A stretch of 64,000 bases of DNA, taken from positions 5,001 to 69,000 of the forward strand of contig CAJQUW010008688.1 in NCBI GenBank assembly GCA_907163375.1. The letters run 5' to 3'. Shown one piece after another: positions 1-14,600 of the stretch. Source of the DNA: Prostheceraeus crozeri (taxonomy: Eukaryota; Platyhelminthes; Polycladida; Euryleptidae). A model generated the notes under the pieces. The model saw only the letters and a list, made by a program, of their open reading frames with translations. It was not told the origin of the DNA and ran no database searches. Position 1 is the first letter of the stretch; each line of letters opens with the position of its first letter. The position numbers were made by a program, and so were the translations under genes.

Positions 1-431
1 AATATGTTTTTTAATATTTTTAAAAAATAATTTTTAAAATATTTTTATTTAAATTAAATTCTAATTATTAATAATCTATATTATGTTAATTATTTTATTA
101 AAAATATTTTAATTTTTTTATTTTTATTTAATATAAATAAATTTAAAATTTTATAAAATAATATTATTTATTTTAAAAAATTTTTCCTTAATATTTAATT
201 AAAAATAAAATAATTAATAAAAATACAAAAAAAAATAATAAAAAAAAAAAAGAATTATTAAAGTATTTATTTTATTCTTTAAATATCAAAATAATTGTTT
301 TATTTATGATAATTTTTTTATTATTATTTTTAATAAATTTCATAGATTATGTTCTTAGAAAATTATTTTTATATATATTTTTTAAAATAAAAATTAAAAA
401 AAAAAAAAAAAAATAAAAAAAAAAAAAAATA

Positions 432-476
<45 letters not shown>

Positions 477-2011
477 AAAGAAAAAAAAAAATAAAAAAAA
501 AAAAAAAAAAATAAGCAAAAAAACAAAATAAAAAAAAAAAAAAAAATAAAACAATATTTAAAATTAAAAATAAATAAAACCAAAAAAAAACAAAACAAAA
601 GAAACAAAATAAAAAAAAATCGCAAAAAAAAAACCAAAAAATCAAGATAACAGAAACAGAAGTAAAAAACAAACACCAAAAAAAATAAAAAAAAAAAATA
701 AAAACAAAAAAAATACACCACACATTCAGAATAAATACACAATTAACAAATACACAAAATAAAAAAACAAAAAAAACATTAAAAAACCTGATAACCAATA
801 TATTATAAAAAAAATAGTAAAAAAATAATGAAATAAAAAAAAATTTATTATATATTAGATATCTTAATTAAATTAAGTTAGAATTTTTTATTTTAGTTTA
901 TTAATTATATTAAGAATTTTAGAATATATTATATAAATTTTTTTTGATTTATTTTAATATATTTATTATATAGTTAAATATTATTGATATTATATATATT
1001 ATGTTTATTGGAAATTTTTAATAAATATTGGATGTTGTAATGATTTTGATTTATTATTATTTAAAATATTTTTAAAATTAATATTATTAATTTATTATTA
1101 ATAAAAATTTATTATATTAAATTTATATTTTTGTTTTATATATTATAATTTTAATTAATATGATATTATTTGATTATAAAAAAATATAATTAAATATTAT
1201 TAAAATTAATATTATTATAATTCAAATAGATATAAATAATTATATAGTTATAATTTTGATAATTTAAAAATTATTTGAAAAATTTTTATTAATATTTTAA
1301 TCAAATATGATATTTTTTATTATTTATTTTATATTTATTATTATTTTTATTTAATTATATTAATTATTAATTTTCTTATTTTTATTATTTTTTAATATAA
1401 GAGATAGTACAAATAATATATTATTTTTTGTTTTTGATATTTCTATTTTTTTTTTATTTTTTTTTTTTTTTTTTAATAATTCATAATATAATTTACATGT
1501 ATAATTATTATTTATTAAATTTAATATTTATATTTTTTTATTATTTATATTAAATATAAAAAATATTATAAAATATAATTAATATAATTTAATTTATAAA
1601 AAATTTTAAAAAATAAATATATAAAATAAATTTATTTAATATTTAATATATATATTTAAAATAAATTATAATTAATATTATTATTAATTTATTTAATAAT
1701 ATAAAAATAAAAATAAAAAAATATAATAATAATAATAATTATATTATTTAATCTTATAAAATTTATTTTAATATTAATTAATTATATTATAATATTATTT
1801 TAATATTATTAATATTTTATATATTATTTATATTTATAATATATTATTAATAAAAAAAATATATAATATAAATAAAAATAATACAATAATAAAATTGAAA
1901 ATAAAAAATAAAAAAAAATTTAAATAAAAAAAAAAAAAATAAAATAAATTATTTTATAATAAAAATATAATTTTTTAATTTTTATTTTTTTTTTTAATTA
2001 AATTTTTTTTT
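1..2011. repeat. Extremely AT-rich low-complexity block
   Basis: Nearly every base is A or T, with long poly-A stretches around 380-570 and only scattered G or C. The block ends sharply near 2011, where ordinary mixed sequence begins. Reading frames in the poly-A part translate to runs of phenylalanine on the minus strand and are not genes. It could be an AT-rich satellite, a nuclear copy of an organelle control region, or an assembly join to foreign AT-rich DNA. The sequence alone does not decide. Confidence 0.85.
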
Positions 2012-5000
2012 CCAAAAAAATCATGGATTGTCAGCTTAATTCGTCCATTTGAGAAATTATATTAATTGCACCTACTTTGTAGCAATATCCCTAGCAATTA
2101 TTTGGAATATTAATTTTTCATTGCCCCTGTTTATCAGTGATGTTTGCGCTCGGTGAGGTTTCTGTCATGAAAAAACAGAAAAGAAGAAGAATGACAAAGA
2201 AAAACAGACAGAACGCTATTATTTATCAGTGGCCGTCATAAGGCAGGTAACATCTAAATCTGCTTGTCGTCGGTTAAAAGGGTAAAGGGAGCCTAGCGGA
2301 CGATATACTGATTGATTTGTCCTTGCATATCTTTCATATCACCTGTTTTTTTTCAAGTGAAATCTCAAAAGATGTAAGGACCGTCAAGTTTGGGCGGTTC
2401 GTCCAAGTAAATTGCGGATGTATACGTCTTAGTGAAAATTTGCTGAGCTTGCAGCTGCTGTCCACAGTTGCCCTCCATCGCAGTGCTGGTACGGAGCGAG
2501 TATTTGTTTTCAGCTTATGCCGCACCGATACCCACACAAAACCGAGAAACCGTTCTTGCACACCCGTGGTTCGTGAAGATTGTAAACAGTTCACTTAGCT
2601 TCTTTAGATGATGACATTGACTTGAGTGTGAACGAGTGAAAGGATTGTTGTAATGATTGGGCCGTCTTGTTGGCATTCTTGTTCAAGCCCTACTCATTGC
2701 TTTTTTAGGCCCATATTAAGTAAGAGATGATGCAAATTGTGTAGAGATGTAATTAAGGAGTTTTGCTATGTTTAGACTTTTTGCACTAGCAGATTTATTT
2801 TTTTAATTGTCTTTCTGATTTTCCCGTGTAGAATACACGCGTATGCTTAGCAGTTGTTCAACAAGATATCCTGATATTTTTTACATGTAGGGCCTTAGTT
2901 CTCTCTTTTATATTTGTGCCTTCTTTCTGTAAGCCAGATGAGAATATTCCTGTCAATGTCAGAGCTGGATCAAAAACCTAAATTTAGTTGCGTAGCGGAG
3001 TACATGTGCATTGTATTCCAAATTCATGGCATTATCATAACTTGACATGACTTAGACTGCCGTATGTCGTTGACCTGGAACAGGCCGGTTAATATTCCAA
3101 AGGAATTTTAACTGAGCAATGCTAACTAAGTCAAATATTGCCATAATCATAAGGTCGGGTTGGATAAATTTCGTCTATATATAGAACTATCTTAATCTGT
3201 ATTGTATATAACTTGCACGTAATATTAATTGCAGAGCTTTATGGGCAAAGCTGTCGGACCCATCTTGCGAATAATGTTTCAAATAAAATGAAACTCGCTG
3301 CGAATAAATATTGACTTGGTCCTAGCGATAAATTGTACCTTGGACATTCTTACATTTATATGAAACCTATGATGTCTTACATAATAAACACTGGTCTACA
3401 GAGGGGAAAAGGCAAACTATAACAAAACTATTACATGTATTCATACCGCTATCATTAGTTAAAGCTTCATATTAGTCACAAGCTCTTACAGCTGGTAACA
3501 GTTTCATAAAATAATAAAGCAGCATAGTCCGAGCATCATCAACTGAGTTACTGTGGATTTGTAACCGCATACGAAGCTGTCAAAGCCAATGTTTAAGAAG
3601 TTGCCGATATTTCTAAGAAGAAAGGATAACCGACTTGAATTTCACAAATAATTTTCCATTGATTATAAGACAAAACAATAAAATTCAAATTGCATTCTGA
3701 TATTTGTTGTCCGGATAAATGCATAGAAATATTCATTTTGTAACCACCAAAAAACTGCGCTCGATGCCAGTGAAATTCTAACGAAACTGGAGTCATTTGA
3801 ACGCTCCACACTTCCTAACACGATTTACTCATATTTTTTGATATTCAGTTATACGAGCACCTGCTCTGAAAGGATGCAGAATCACAATGTCTAGCCGTGT
3901 TTATCATTTGCATTGCCATTAAGTTGTCCAAAGTATCCAGCGAAACAGCTGGTGGTTTTTTAAGATCACCCCGAAAAGATCAGAATCAAGCGATGAGTGA
4001 ATGTTAAATGGAATGTACTCTCATCTCTTACAAACCGGTTCTTACCTTCCCATTCAAAAAATTTTGAAAGCGCATTCTAAAGACGTGGATGCTGCAAAAA
4101 CAACTGTACCCCCATTTTGATAACCAGCATCACAGGCAGAAAATTTCAATAGCTGACCCAGGAAAAATAGACAGTTATGGAGATTTTCTCCTAAAATGAT
4201 GCCAAGTCCATAAAAATGCAATGGTCCGAATCTCGAACCATCGTTGGATCCATCAGTGTGTGAGCGTTGACCTAGCTCCGACAATCAGTTCTGCCCATAG
4301 AAATAAACGTTTATTGCAAGTTAACAATTTTATCTTTTTAGTTTGTCTTTTTATTTTGTGCACTTTCTATGGTTCTGCCACTAACGTTGCAACCACAGAC
4401 AGTCTTTCGTAAAAAGAGTCGTTGCCACAGCGGCATTCCAAGGCTTGTTTTAAAAGAACAAGAGGACGTCACCATCAAAAAAAAGTGAAAACAGTTAAAG
4501 CAAAAAAAGGAAAAAATTTTTGTGACAATAAAGTCGATGCTTCAGAGCACTAAAGATAAAAGTAAGAGCATCGGACAGAAAGAAACACAGGGAATGAAAC
4601 ATTTAATATGATGTAGAACTATCGAGCCGATTGATAATACTGCAGGAAAGCACATTGTCTCACCGCGAATTAGATTCCATTGCACACAATTTTTCGTCAA
4701 AGACCTTCGTCTTTGCAGAAAATAGTGTGATCATCAATTAATAATGCACTACCAATTATTCCAGCATACAGATGGCAAAACTTTTGTTGCCTTGTGCAGC
4801 TCGCCGCCACAGATCGACTTCAGTTCCTCCAGGTGCGCTGGAAATTTGGGTGGACCTATACCCTCAAGCTCGATGCATTGCCCCGAGACAGAGAGAATTG
4901 ATGGGGAAATACATGCAATATTAATGGAAAAACCAAGCAAGACAGCAGCAGTGAGGAAGGAGGATGAATGAAAGAGTAACATCATACTTGATCATACTCC

Positions 5001-6320
5001 TGACACACATGCAACTACACCGCTAATTTCCTCTCAATCCACTTTTTCTCTTTCGACCGAGTTATAACTGTTTCTTTTTTTGATGAAAACTTCAGCTTTC
5101 TGTCAATTGCGATTGGTTTAATTTCCTTTTGTGTTACCTTCCTTCAGCGCCTGTTATAAACTGGAAACGGATCATCTTAAATGACTTGTAATAAACAAGA
5201 ATTTTTTTGTTGTAAAATTTTTGGTGTGTTTAGTTGTAAGGTTAGTGACTTTTGACTATAATTTGCTACATGCCACATTATGTACTACGATAAAGATGAT
5301 TCGGTGACAAAATGCCAGTTTATAATTTAGTATTAATAACAACAAAATGGCTCCTAAGTAACAGTAGATCAGTAGTAAGCAAGTGTTTTCTAAATGCAGA
5401 TATTTTGCAAAATCTTTTGGTGAGTCATCACGACGGAACGTATTACTTTCAAAAATCGCTTATTACAATAAACACTTAGTTTTTATTGTATTATAATTGC
5501 GGAGATTGCACAAGACATTTTTGAAAATCAGTGTGTCCCGACAGATATTGGGCTTGGTAAAAGTTTTTGATATGAGCGTGTTTTTACCTCCTCTTCAATA
5601 ATCATGATATATGAATACCGTATCATTGCGGTATTAGTAGGCCTGCGAAATTTTTTGTAGAGCTTGCGAAAATAATGTGAAATCTCTGGCCCGACACTAC
5701 TGATCTGATAGATAAAACGTGAAAGAACGTAAGTGCATGTTATTGTTGTTTCATTGGAATTTTTGATTTAATTGGTAATAGTTTGTTCTGTAAAATGTAA
5801 AACGTATTATGTTCGTCAGTCTGTACTAATCCTTCTTTTGTTAATGGTTGTGTTTCCCAGTACACGGATTCCTCATCAATTGCATTGTTTTGGGGCTTTT
5901 CTCAGCTCATTTAAAGTGGGTCTCGTTATATCTGGTAAAGTTTGCAATTATTATGATCATTTAACAGCATTTTTGTGTGGAATGACGTTGAAGGTGTCGT
6001 TTTCTCCCGATACACATGGTTCTTTCCAATGCCATTGAAAGTTCAAATTGTGCTTCTGATTTGGCAGCTCAATTCTCTACTTGTATATTATAGTATGTAT
6101 TTAAGATAGGAATCATTTTCAAAATTTGTGCTGTTTGAAAGATGGGATTAGGTCATTCTCGTGTCTCTGCAGCTCAAAATCTAAAGTCGTGTACATGACC
6201 TTCCATAATTTATGTACGATGTAGATGATATAAAAGGATTGATCAATATTGAAAGAGTATAAAGCACGTGATTACATAAGAACTTGAAAGAAGAATGTAA
6301 TAAATGATCACTTTGAGTAA
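2012..6320. other. No recognisable gene
   Basis: Ordinary mixed-composition DNA. Short open frames (for example 2317-2598 plus and 4054-4284 minus) show no family motif and are no longer than expected by chance. I see no repeat, RNA gene or transposon terminus here. Confidence 0.6.
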
Positions 6321-6443
6321 TCGAAAAATTGCCGATGCTGTTGAAAATATATTCCCAAACTTCGTCTGTCTCGACCGCGTCAGGGACGACCGAAAATTTG
6401 AGAATATATTTTCAACTCAAACAGCATCGGCTAAGTTTTTCGA
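6321..6443. repeat. Imperfect inverted repeat (hairpin)
   Basis: Arm 1 at about 6321-6354 is mirrored by arm 2 at about 6401-6443. Both carry a GATGCTGTT / AACAGCATC core and a matching GAATATATT segment, around a spacer of about 46 bases. It is probably the relic of a small palindromic element. No flanking target duplication is evident. Confidence 0.7.
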
Positions 6444-9148
6444 TTTTTAAAACAGTAGGCGGTTTAATGCGGGAAACAATTAAATGATTAGTTTGAAAAT
6501 GAATTCCAGTTCAGCTACAATTAGTCATCTAAATCAATAAAGAATCTGTCTAAGATCCGCGCGTGCCCCGAAATTTTGAAAGAACATGTGTGAATTTTGA
6601 CAAAAACCGGTATACATTGCTAATCAGGTAGTTCATAATAGGGTACATAATCAGTAAAAGTCAACCTTCAGAATGTCCAATTTTGAGTAAGCCCCTCCCC
6701 CTCCTATTTTGACGTCAATGCAAGCAGCCCCTACAATGTTTTAAAAATAACATGTAATTTTTTGTTTCTTTGCAGGTGGTTAATCACCGTTGGTGATCTC
6801 CGACATTTGATGTCTTTACTTTCCTTTGTCCTCTATAACTTTCGTACTCGCTGGAGCTGAGCACTGCGTCAAGTAGTGCAATTGGATTATTAGCTATGGT
6901 TGATCTTTCAATATTCTTGCGAATGGTATGGATAATACTGATGGAAATAATCTTTTGTTTTGAATCCATGGAGTATATGCATGTCATACTTCTGTGTCAG
7001 ACTTCTTTCACAATCGAAACGTGTTATCGTTTAATACTTTACATATAGGCCCCCTGAAGTGTCTGTGGCTGTTTATGATGCCAAATTTACCGATGACTTA
7101 CTGTTAATCATATACATCAATCGGTTTATATGCATTTTTCAAGATCCTTGCGAGTCCTAAGTTATGTCAGCCATGATATCGTGAATGCTTCGTAATTTGT
7201 CGACTAAATGAATGTATTGCATTTCATATATATTAACCCATATAGGCAGGATAATACAGTGAGATTATATCCAACTTCATAATACACGCATGGTCTTAGT
7301 TATCTATCATTTCCGTTGAAATTCCAGTTCATAAATCCTAGAGCCACTAACAGGTCTCTTAAACGAATTAATGTAATTTTTCTTTGGATACGGAAGTAAT
7401 CAGGTTGTTAAGTAAGTTATAAATTTTGTTAAGTAATCCCCAATCTTTGAATTGCTGCTGCAGCTGTGCCTGTGATAAAGTATGTAAAACAATTCAATTT
7501 TAATTTTTAGAATTGACTCTTTTTGAAGTTTTACTGTTTTTCTTTTATGCCAACTTAATTTAGCTTTATGATCCAACTTCAGAGAACTCAATGTTTGTAA
7601 AGAGAAAGACTAGCGAACATTGTTAATAGTGAACTTTTTTTTCGTTGTGTTTTTTTAGCCTCCAGTGTTTACACGATTGTGTGTTGTGGGTTTTGAAGAA
7701 TATCTAGGCATACCTAAATGAGCTATGGATAATTTCCGTAATAGGAATTTCAGTAGTTTCTAGCATGCCAAATCAGATATGATTTACCATGCAGTTTGAA
7801 TGAAAACAATGGCGCGGTCAGTTGTGATTTCATTTTTTGAACCGCATGATCGATCCAGATATGAATTGAATAAAATATATGAAGATCCCATTTGTGATTA
7901 ACACCCCAGTCGCAAGTGCAATGAATCACTGCTATTTCTAGACACGAACTAAGTTCGTAGTTCCACACTCATTGGAGAATTCAATCTGTTATCGATCGTG
8001 CTGTTTAATAAGCCGCAACTTCACCTTCCGGTCCTTTCTACGTCCATCAAGTGCATCGTAAATATCAGGCATGATTTTTTTACAACATCAATGGCACAGA
8101 TAAATCATTGATACTTTATGATCATGCCATGATAATATTCATCATGAGGAAAATAATGAATCTTCGCCTTCTCTGCATGAATCAATGATTCTCCATGCAT
8201 GAAACATAGCATTTCGCCATGCTTGAAGTCATGCATTCCCATGCTGAATCATGACCCTGTGGGAACGAATCTTGCGAAAAACTGGGCGAATGTCAGCTGC
8301 AGAATATCATGCCTAAAGTTCAGTCATATTGCGGGATATTCGCTGAGGCGAAAGTTCGCCGGCGACAATTCGCGCTCTATATGTCACCTTTTACTTTTGA
8401 CTTTCTCTCTTATTTTCTTTAGTAATCCGCCTCTACAGCCAAGGCTCTATTGTCTCCCTCACCTCACTATCCCCCACACATATGGCTAATTTATCTAAGA
8501 AATATGTGCAGACTATTATCCTTTGATAATGATAAGAATATAGAGAATCCGCATAAATCAATTTTCATAACATCTCTTGACATTCAATAATTTACAACAA
8601 TGACAAATATGTGAATGATATCATGGTATTTACTGCGACATTTATGGAAGATAAATACTTTTTTTAGTTTAAGCCTTCGTGAATTAAAAAAAGATCCCTT
8701 TTTATCAGATCAGACTGAGTATACAATATATTTTCATGTGAAGGTAATATACGAACATTACTACTTACCACTAATTAGTTGCTACAATATCCACGATTTC
8801 GCCGGTAGTCGAAAAATCAGCTCGCATTAGTAGACAAATATCTACCAACGAATTATAGCAACTTTTTCGCCACCTGTCGTGTTTTAATTTTAAACAAGTT
8901 TTTTGATAAATTATGACCATTTTAACATGCGGAGATAGTTTTTACACGAAAATGAACCTTTAAAAAAATTATCCACAAAATCGCTACCTCGCCAGATAAT
9001 CTGTTGATATTAGCAAGATGCGTTCCCACAGGGGAGTGTCCTAAATATTTCACCAAATCTCCAACTGTTCCCCGATCTTCAAATTCGACTGCTGATTCCC
9101 GACGGTCCTTTGAGAACAATAGAATTGAGAATTTGATCAGAGAATCTA
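6444..9148. other. No recognisable gene; one short inverted pair
   Basis: No supported gene. A 21-base stretch at 8255-8275 recurs in reverse complement at about 9014-9034 with one mismatch, and 8040-8240 is rich in short CATGAT / ATCATG words. Open frames at 8199-8489 and 8922-9119 overlap the inverted pair and show no family signature. Confidence 0.5.
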
Positions 9149-10723
9149 TTGAGGAAGATTCGTTTTGATTCTCTCGATGCTCTGCGTTCGAAACTAGGTA
9201 ATTCTTCAGGTCACCCTCGCCCCACCAATATTGTGAAGGTAGATCATCAATCGTGTTTGACTTTTATGTACGTCAGTGTTTCTAACATCGAACTTATGGC
9301 TCCTGTTCACAAAGCTACGGTGATCGTCGACGAAAGCATGAGCGTGCGAGTATTCGTGCTGTCATCAAAATTAGCGAATTCCAACTTTCGCCATATCTTC
9401 AGTGGAGATAAAGTAAAAACCATTTCTTGGAACTTTGTAACGTTATTGCCTGTACGAAGAATTTGTCAGAAAAGCATTTAGATAACAACAGTAGCTCTCA
9501 GTACCTAGAACTCGCTGCTTCTTTTCTTGAAACATTTTTAGATTGTGAAAGTCAATCCCGAATTTGAAATGTACCACCTAGTATAATTTTGTTATTGAAC
9601 TTTTTTATGTCAATAAAACAATTGCTTGAATCAGAAAAGAAAATTCCGTGTACTTGGTCAAATTCAGCAGAAACTTATTTCCACTGTTATGCATGATGAC
9701 TCCTTTCTGATTGTGTTAAACCAGACGCTTTATGTGAGTCCAAAGTGGTTGGTGGATTTTTTGTCACCAGAAATTGTTGGATTTGGACAATTTATTAGAA
9801 AATGATGTAAATATAATTTACTATGTTGCTGGTTACATCGGTAGAATGTTGCACGCCAATTCAAATGTTCGGAATGTAAAATTCTGCTTATTGCAAATGA
9901 TTCTGTCGACGAGTGTCCACCGTTTACGATTCCGCTGGGTAGTAGCCAGCTTTTTGAAATGGCCAATCGAGGTTGTTTGGCTGAGCCCTCAGATTTGTGC
10001 TTTCTTATAAGCGCGATCGGCTACCTCTCTTACGCTGTCATTTTTGACAATGATGCTTCGAAATCACGTTTCCTTTCAGCGCAAAATCATCGCTCTCTGT
10101 TTGTGAAAGCAACATCTGATATGATGCGTAAATTCTGTAATAGGCCTATATCGACGAGATGTAAATCAAATCATATTGCTGTTGACCATATTCTCACACG
10201 AATGTACAATTGTTTGTCAAAGAATAACTAAAACGAGTGTACACAAAAGATGAGTCGGCAAGTATTACAAAAAAATGCAGGAAACTTCAGAGTGATTTTT
10301 GATGTACACAATGGTTGTCAAATCATGTAAATATGATGTTGTAAATATTCCTTCATTTTCTGTAAATAGTTCTTGCAATATTTTCTTATTTGTTGAATAA
10401 ATGTTTTAACACGAATTTTTGTAAATATTGTAAAATTATGTAAAAAAAACAGGAAACTGTAGAGAAATGCTGCGATACTGCGAACTGTAATAAATTTTCT
10501 TGTCATATTCTTCATTGCTTTCATTATTTATAGTGTATAAAGATGGGGATGTGCGTATATACATATGATATGCAATTAATAGTTGCACATAGCGATTTAG
10601 TATCTTGAATTAGGTAACATGAGTGGTAGTGTTCTAAACTACTAATGAAAGTAACCCTCATTATGTCAGTAGTGCGACGTTGTTGTTCTTCCCGTAACAG
10701 AATATATAATCTATAATTCCCTG
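9149..10723 (+). mobile_element. P-like DNA transposon, 3' part, decayed
   Basis: Frames at 9774-10010 and 9959-10231 carry two features seen in the C-terminal part of P-element/THAP9-like transposases: a YYVAGYIGRML segment and an NRG-L-PSDLCFLI segment. The frames are out of register and have stops, so the copy is dead. The right end is probably 10723, where the sequence ends in the reverse complement of CAGGGAATTATAG, a terminus found again at 30502. Upstream, 9149-9481 is open and may be an earlier part of the same transposase, but its motifs are weak. No left terminus was found. Confidence 0.55.
10667..10723 (-). repeat. P-like terminal repeat, right-end orientation
   Basis: Read on the minus strand from 10723 it starts CAGGGAATTATAGATTATA and stays similar to 30502-30552 (plus) for about 50 bases. 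Both copies lie just downstream of P-like transposase C-termini, and the P-like unit at 53080-59734 also has termini starting CAGGGAAT. Confidence 0.65.
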
Positions 10724-11356
10724 AACACAGCAAATAGCCCATCCGTTGCTGATAGAGTGCTGTTATGACGGTTCTCTTTGGTTTTTAATTTCAGTTGATC
10801 TACGAATGGAATCAATTTGTCCAGACTGTGACCATGTGCGGATTTGGACTGCTGTGCATGCGATAATCGACCGACAACTTTTATATTGGCAAAGCAAGAA
10901 AGAAATAACTCCCCTATACAGTCGAGATTCTTTTAAGTTGATTACAAAGCACATGGTAACCTCGTTTCATCGACCATTGAAGGCGCGGGACGCCGAAGTA
11001 ATTAGTCTACTTTCTAACTTGATTGTCTTAACAGAATCTCAACCGTAACACCAAGAGGAGATTTCTTTCTTCCTTTGCCAATATGAATATGATCTCCCGT
11101 TGTTTGCTCAAGTACGTAAAAATTTCCAAATACATTCAAAATAACTTCAAAAACATTTGAGCTTTCATGTTTTGTTTATGCAATCAATGACGATCCGGTT
11201 ACGTAGGAGATATTTATATTGCCATTTCAAAATAGAACTGATAACTTGACGAGATGATCCATGTAAGTTGAAAACAAAGCGATGATATGATAGAAAAATA
11301 TTTTTAGAAAAACGTAAAAAATGTTCATACAATACATAATCATCTAAAATCTGAAG
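10724..11356. other. Between P-like relic and MGMT; no confident gene
   Basis: An open frame at 10796-11048 (plus) follows an acceptor-like pyrimidine tract ending TTTCAG and stops at 11048. It could be a terminal exon, but I do not recognise the peptide. The remainder is AT-rich and would contain the 3' untranslated part of MGMT on the minus strand. I did not find an obvious AATAAA signal. Confidence 0.35.
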
Positions 11357-11625
11357 CTAATTAATTGAAGTGTGTTCATGATCTAACAGCCACTTTTTCG
11401 TGAGATTTCTTGTACCTCGAGCGTACATCCCTTGGGAACCATCACTTCGAATAACACGGTGACAAGGAATGATTATTTGAACGGGATTCTGTCGCATCGC
11501 TTGTCCCACTGCTCGACACGCTTTGGAGGATGATCCACAAGCAACTGCTAGCCCATTGTAAGATATAGTATTGCCAAACGGCACCCGCTGCAGCAAAGTT
11601 TCCCAAACACGATAGCGGAATGAAT
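11357..11625 (-). CDS. MGMT: MGMT coding exon 3 (catalytic domain, stop)
   Basis: The acceptor CTCCAG precedes 11625 and the TAG stop is at 11357-11359. It encodes the FRYRVWETLLQRVPFG start of the DNA-binding domain, the recognition helix with the arginine finger, the IIPCHRVI active site and the KKWLLDHE C-terminal helix, all in the family order. Confidence 0.95.
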
Positions 11626-14600
11626 CTGGAGAAAGAGAAACAATTGTCTGGTATTTGCATATATAATGATTATGATCATGTCAAGCCAAGTCATGAAATA
11701 TATTTAGCTCAGACTATAATACGTGGCGCGAATTTATTCCTGACAAAGAGGAGTCCATCCTGACATAGTAAATCTTGTGAAACTGATCAGAGAAACATTG
11801 ACGACAGTTGTTGGAAACAACAAAATTCTCAGCAATGAAGAATTACAATTACAGGATATTCAATGGGTTTCTCGAAACAGTTAACAGTTCTTAGGATCCA
11901 CGTGAGATTAGGTTTCGGTTATGATCCTGGAACTCTTTTTTGCAGTTGCAAGTCTATCGACATTCTTTGACATAAACTCCCAAATGTTGAAGGAGTGGAA
12001 AACATTCTGTAGTAACTAAAAATACTCAAGTGATGGCGACAAGCGGGGGATCGTGTTTGAATGGCTAAATTCCATAAAAATAGCTCACACCCTTAAATTT
12101 TCCGTAAAATTTAAGCTTGCTGAAAAGAATAACGAGTTTTTTGCTTAACATTTACAGCCGATTGATCGAAAGAGGTCTCTGGTCTGGTTTTCGTCGACCT
12201 GGGTTTTACTCGTACACCACCCAGTCTAGTTTTTCCCGCTAGATAGAAACTCTTCCTAAAACCTAGGTCGCTTTCTGAAATCCAAATACAACTTAACCGG
12301 GTGGTTTTTGTCGACCTAGTGGGTGCATGGTTTTTCATGCGTAAATGTTGTGATTTTTGGTCAATACCTCTTTTCTATTAACTGAGCAAGATATTAAAAG
12401 TTTATATGACATTAGTAAATATAATGCGGATCTTTTACATGCAAATTCATGCTTGTATAATGAAGTAAGGGATTGGTCATAGTCACTATTTGTTTCAGAG
12501 GAAATCCCTGAGCCCGATGTTGGCAAACAAAAACTAATTTCAAAATTCCGAGTGCATTCGGTGCGCTCCGCGCGTCATCTTCAGAGAAACTGATTTGTAC
12601 AGAAACCATATCATACTGACACCAGCAGATGAGTGGAGATCAGAAATGCATAGTAGTGTTAAAAGAATAGCGAACAACGTTCTCCCATAACGTTTTTCAC
12701 CAGCGCATATGTTTCTTCTACCCCCACCCCCCCTGATATGTATATTCCTCCAATTTTACAGCTAAAAAACACATGTAAGTCAATATTATTCTATTCGACG
12801 TATTTCTATAAATGGTGTCCGTTTACAGGTACTATCCGAGATTTTTCGATCAATCGGCTGTTAGAGTTTTGAGTCTAGACTCCACACCCTTCTTCACAAA
12901 GTAAAAACATAGGTCCATGTGACATGCTACTTCGACATATGTAAAAACTGAAATTGAAATATGCATGACCCGACCTGTGTGTGAACAACAGTGAGCTCAT
13001 GACGATGACTCGGTGGTAAACATATACTGAATCATGCAAGCTGCATTACAATCAACAGCAATACTGGGAACCAAGCACATGAGATCAGTGGGAGCACGGC
13101 TTTGCCTGATACAGTGGACGTCAGAACATGTGCTGTTGTGGTGGCATTCTCGGTGTGGGTGCAGCGTTTGTGGAAGCACCGAGAGGAGTGAGATAAAGTG
13201 AGGGTGGCTTCTGGCAGACAATTGACGCTGATACGAGCGTCTCGTAGCTCTGCATGGAGCTGGCAGTGGTTGGTTGAACTCTAAATGCAGCTAAGTTTCA
13301 GCTAAATACTCTAAAATAGCGGAAATGGATAATCATAGGTGTTGCTAACATTACCAACCTTCATTAAGTGTCTTTTACGGATGTCAAGATGGACTTGTAT
13401 GATATTACTACTGTATGTACACCTTTGCGTGCAGCACAAATGTCACATGCTGTAAGGTTCTAAACAATAGTAGGTTAATGGACAAAGTGTCAAAAGGACA
13501 AAAAAGAGCAGTTTTGATTGTCACGGTTTTTCAAAATATTAAAAAGAAACTTGTCATATTTTTTCTAAAAACCATGGTTTTGAAACCATAATCCTTCAGA
13601 ACTGATATATTCAATGAGTGAAACACAATTCTGATTTAGTTGATAAAAACTAAGAATACTTCATGCATCAAATGGAGATTTTCTTATCAAAAATATTTGC
13701 ACACCTGATAACAACTTGCATACCTACCACATAAAGGACATTGAGCACATTGGTTTGAAGAAAAATGTTCAGAATCCAAGATTACTAAAAGTCATATATT
13801 CATGCATATTTAAAACTGCTGCCAATGTTTTAGTGAACTACACCCGACAGGAACCGTTAAGAATATAACTTCAATTCGTTCATCATTTTATAAACGGTAA
13901 AATCATATTTTAGTTCAATTCGATAACATCTACAAGAAAATTTCGTTCGCTCAGTTCAGTCGTTCACCACTCACCAAGGAAAGCTCGAAAATTTGTTCAC
14001 TCACTCAAATGTAAAGAAAATGGCTTGACCATGGGTAATGAAAGAAATAGAAAATGTGGGAATAGGCCAAGTGCTCGGCTTGCTAGAAAAGATGAGAAGT
14101 TTACAAATAATACAAATGATGCGAAAATCCGATGCGTATTTCATTGACCGCCGATCAATGTTATCAAGGAGTATAAAAAGATGATGACTTCATAACATAA
14201 ACTAAGTACAAATTTCAAGATCATATTCAGCCTACATATAGCATTTCACAAAACAAGAAATCTTTATGGTCTTCCATTTCAGTCCGGCTGTTTAGCTTAG
14301 GTTTACACTGTAGTACATGCATAGCTCCACGGAGTCTGAGATAAACGCTGTCAGTGTCCCGGTCAATGATATCAATTTTGACATCGTGAGTTTTACTATT
14401 GCATTATAAATGAAGTCCATGTATTGATGAGCGATTGAAGGTAAGGTGCTCCTGAACCCATATATGTACGGTCTTATTGAGGCTCCAATGTAAAGTTCCT
14501 GACATCTCGGACATGACTTTTCAACTGGTGCAATGTTTATCTCTTCTTTTCTGAAGATTCGCTTGTCATCACAGTCGACCTTATCATAAATGAAAGGTAG

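Noticed and set aside
347-798. Minus-strand open frames of 131 and 134 codons
   Set aside because: They are almost all Phe codons from poly-A sequence in the AT-rich block, not proteins.
2317-2598. 93-codon plus frame with an overlapping 86-codon minus frame
   Set aside because: Neither shows a family motif or exon boundary support.
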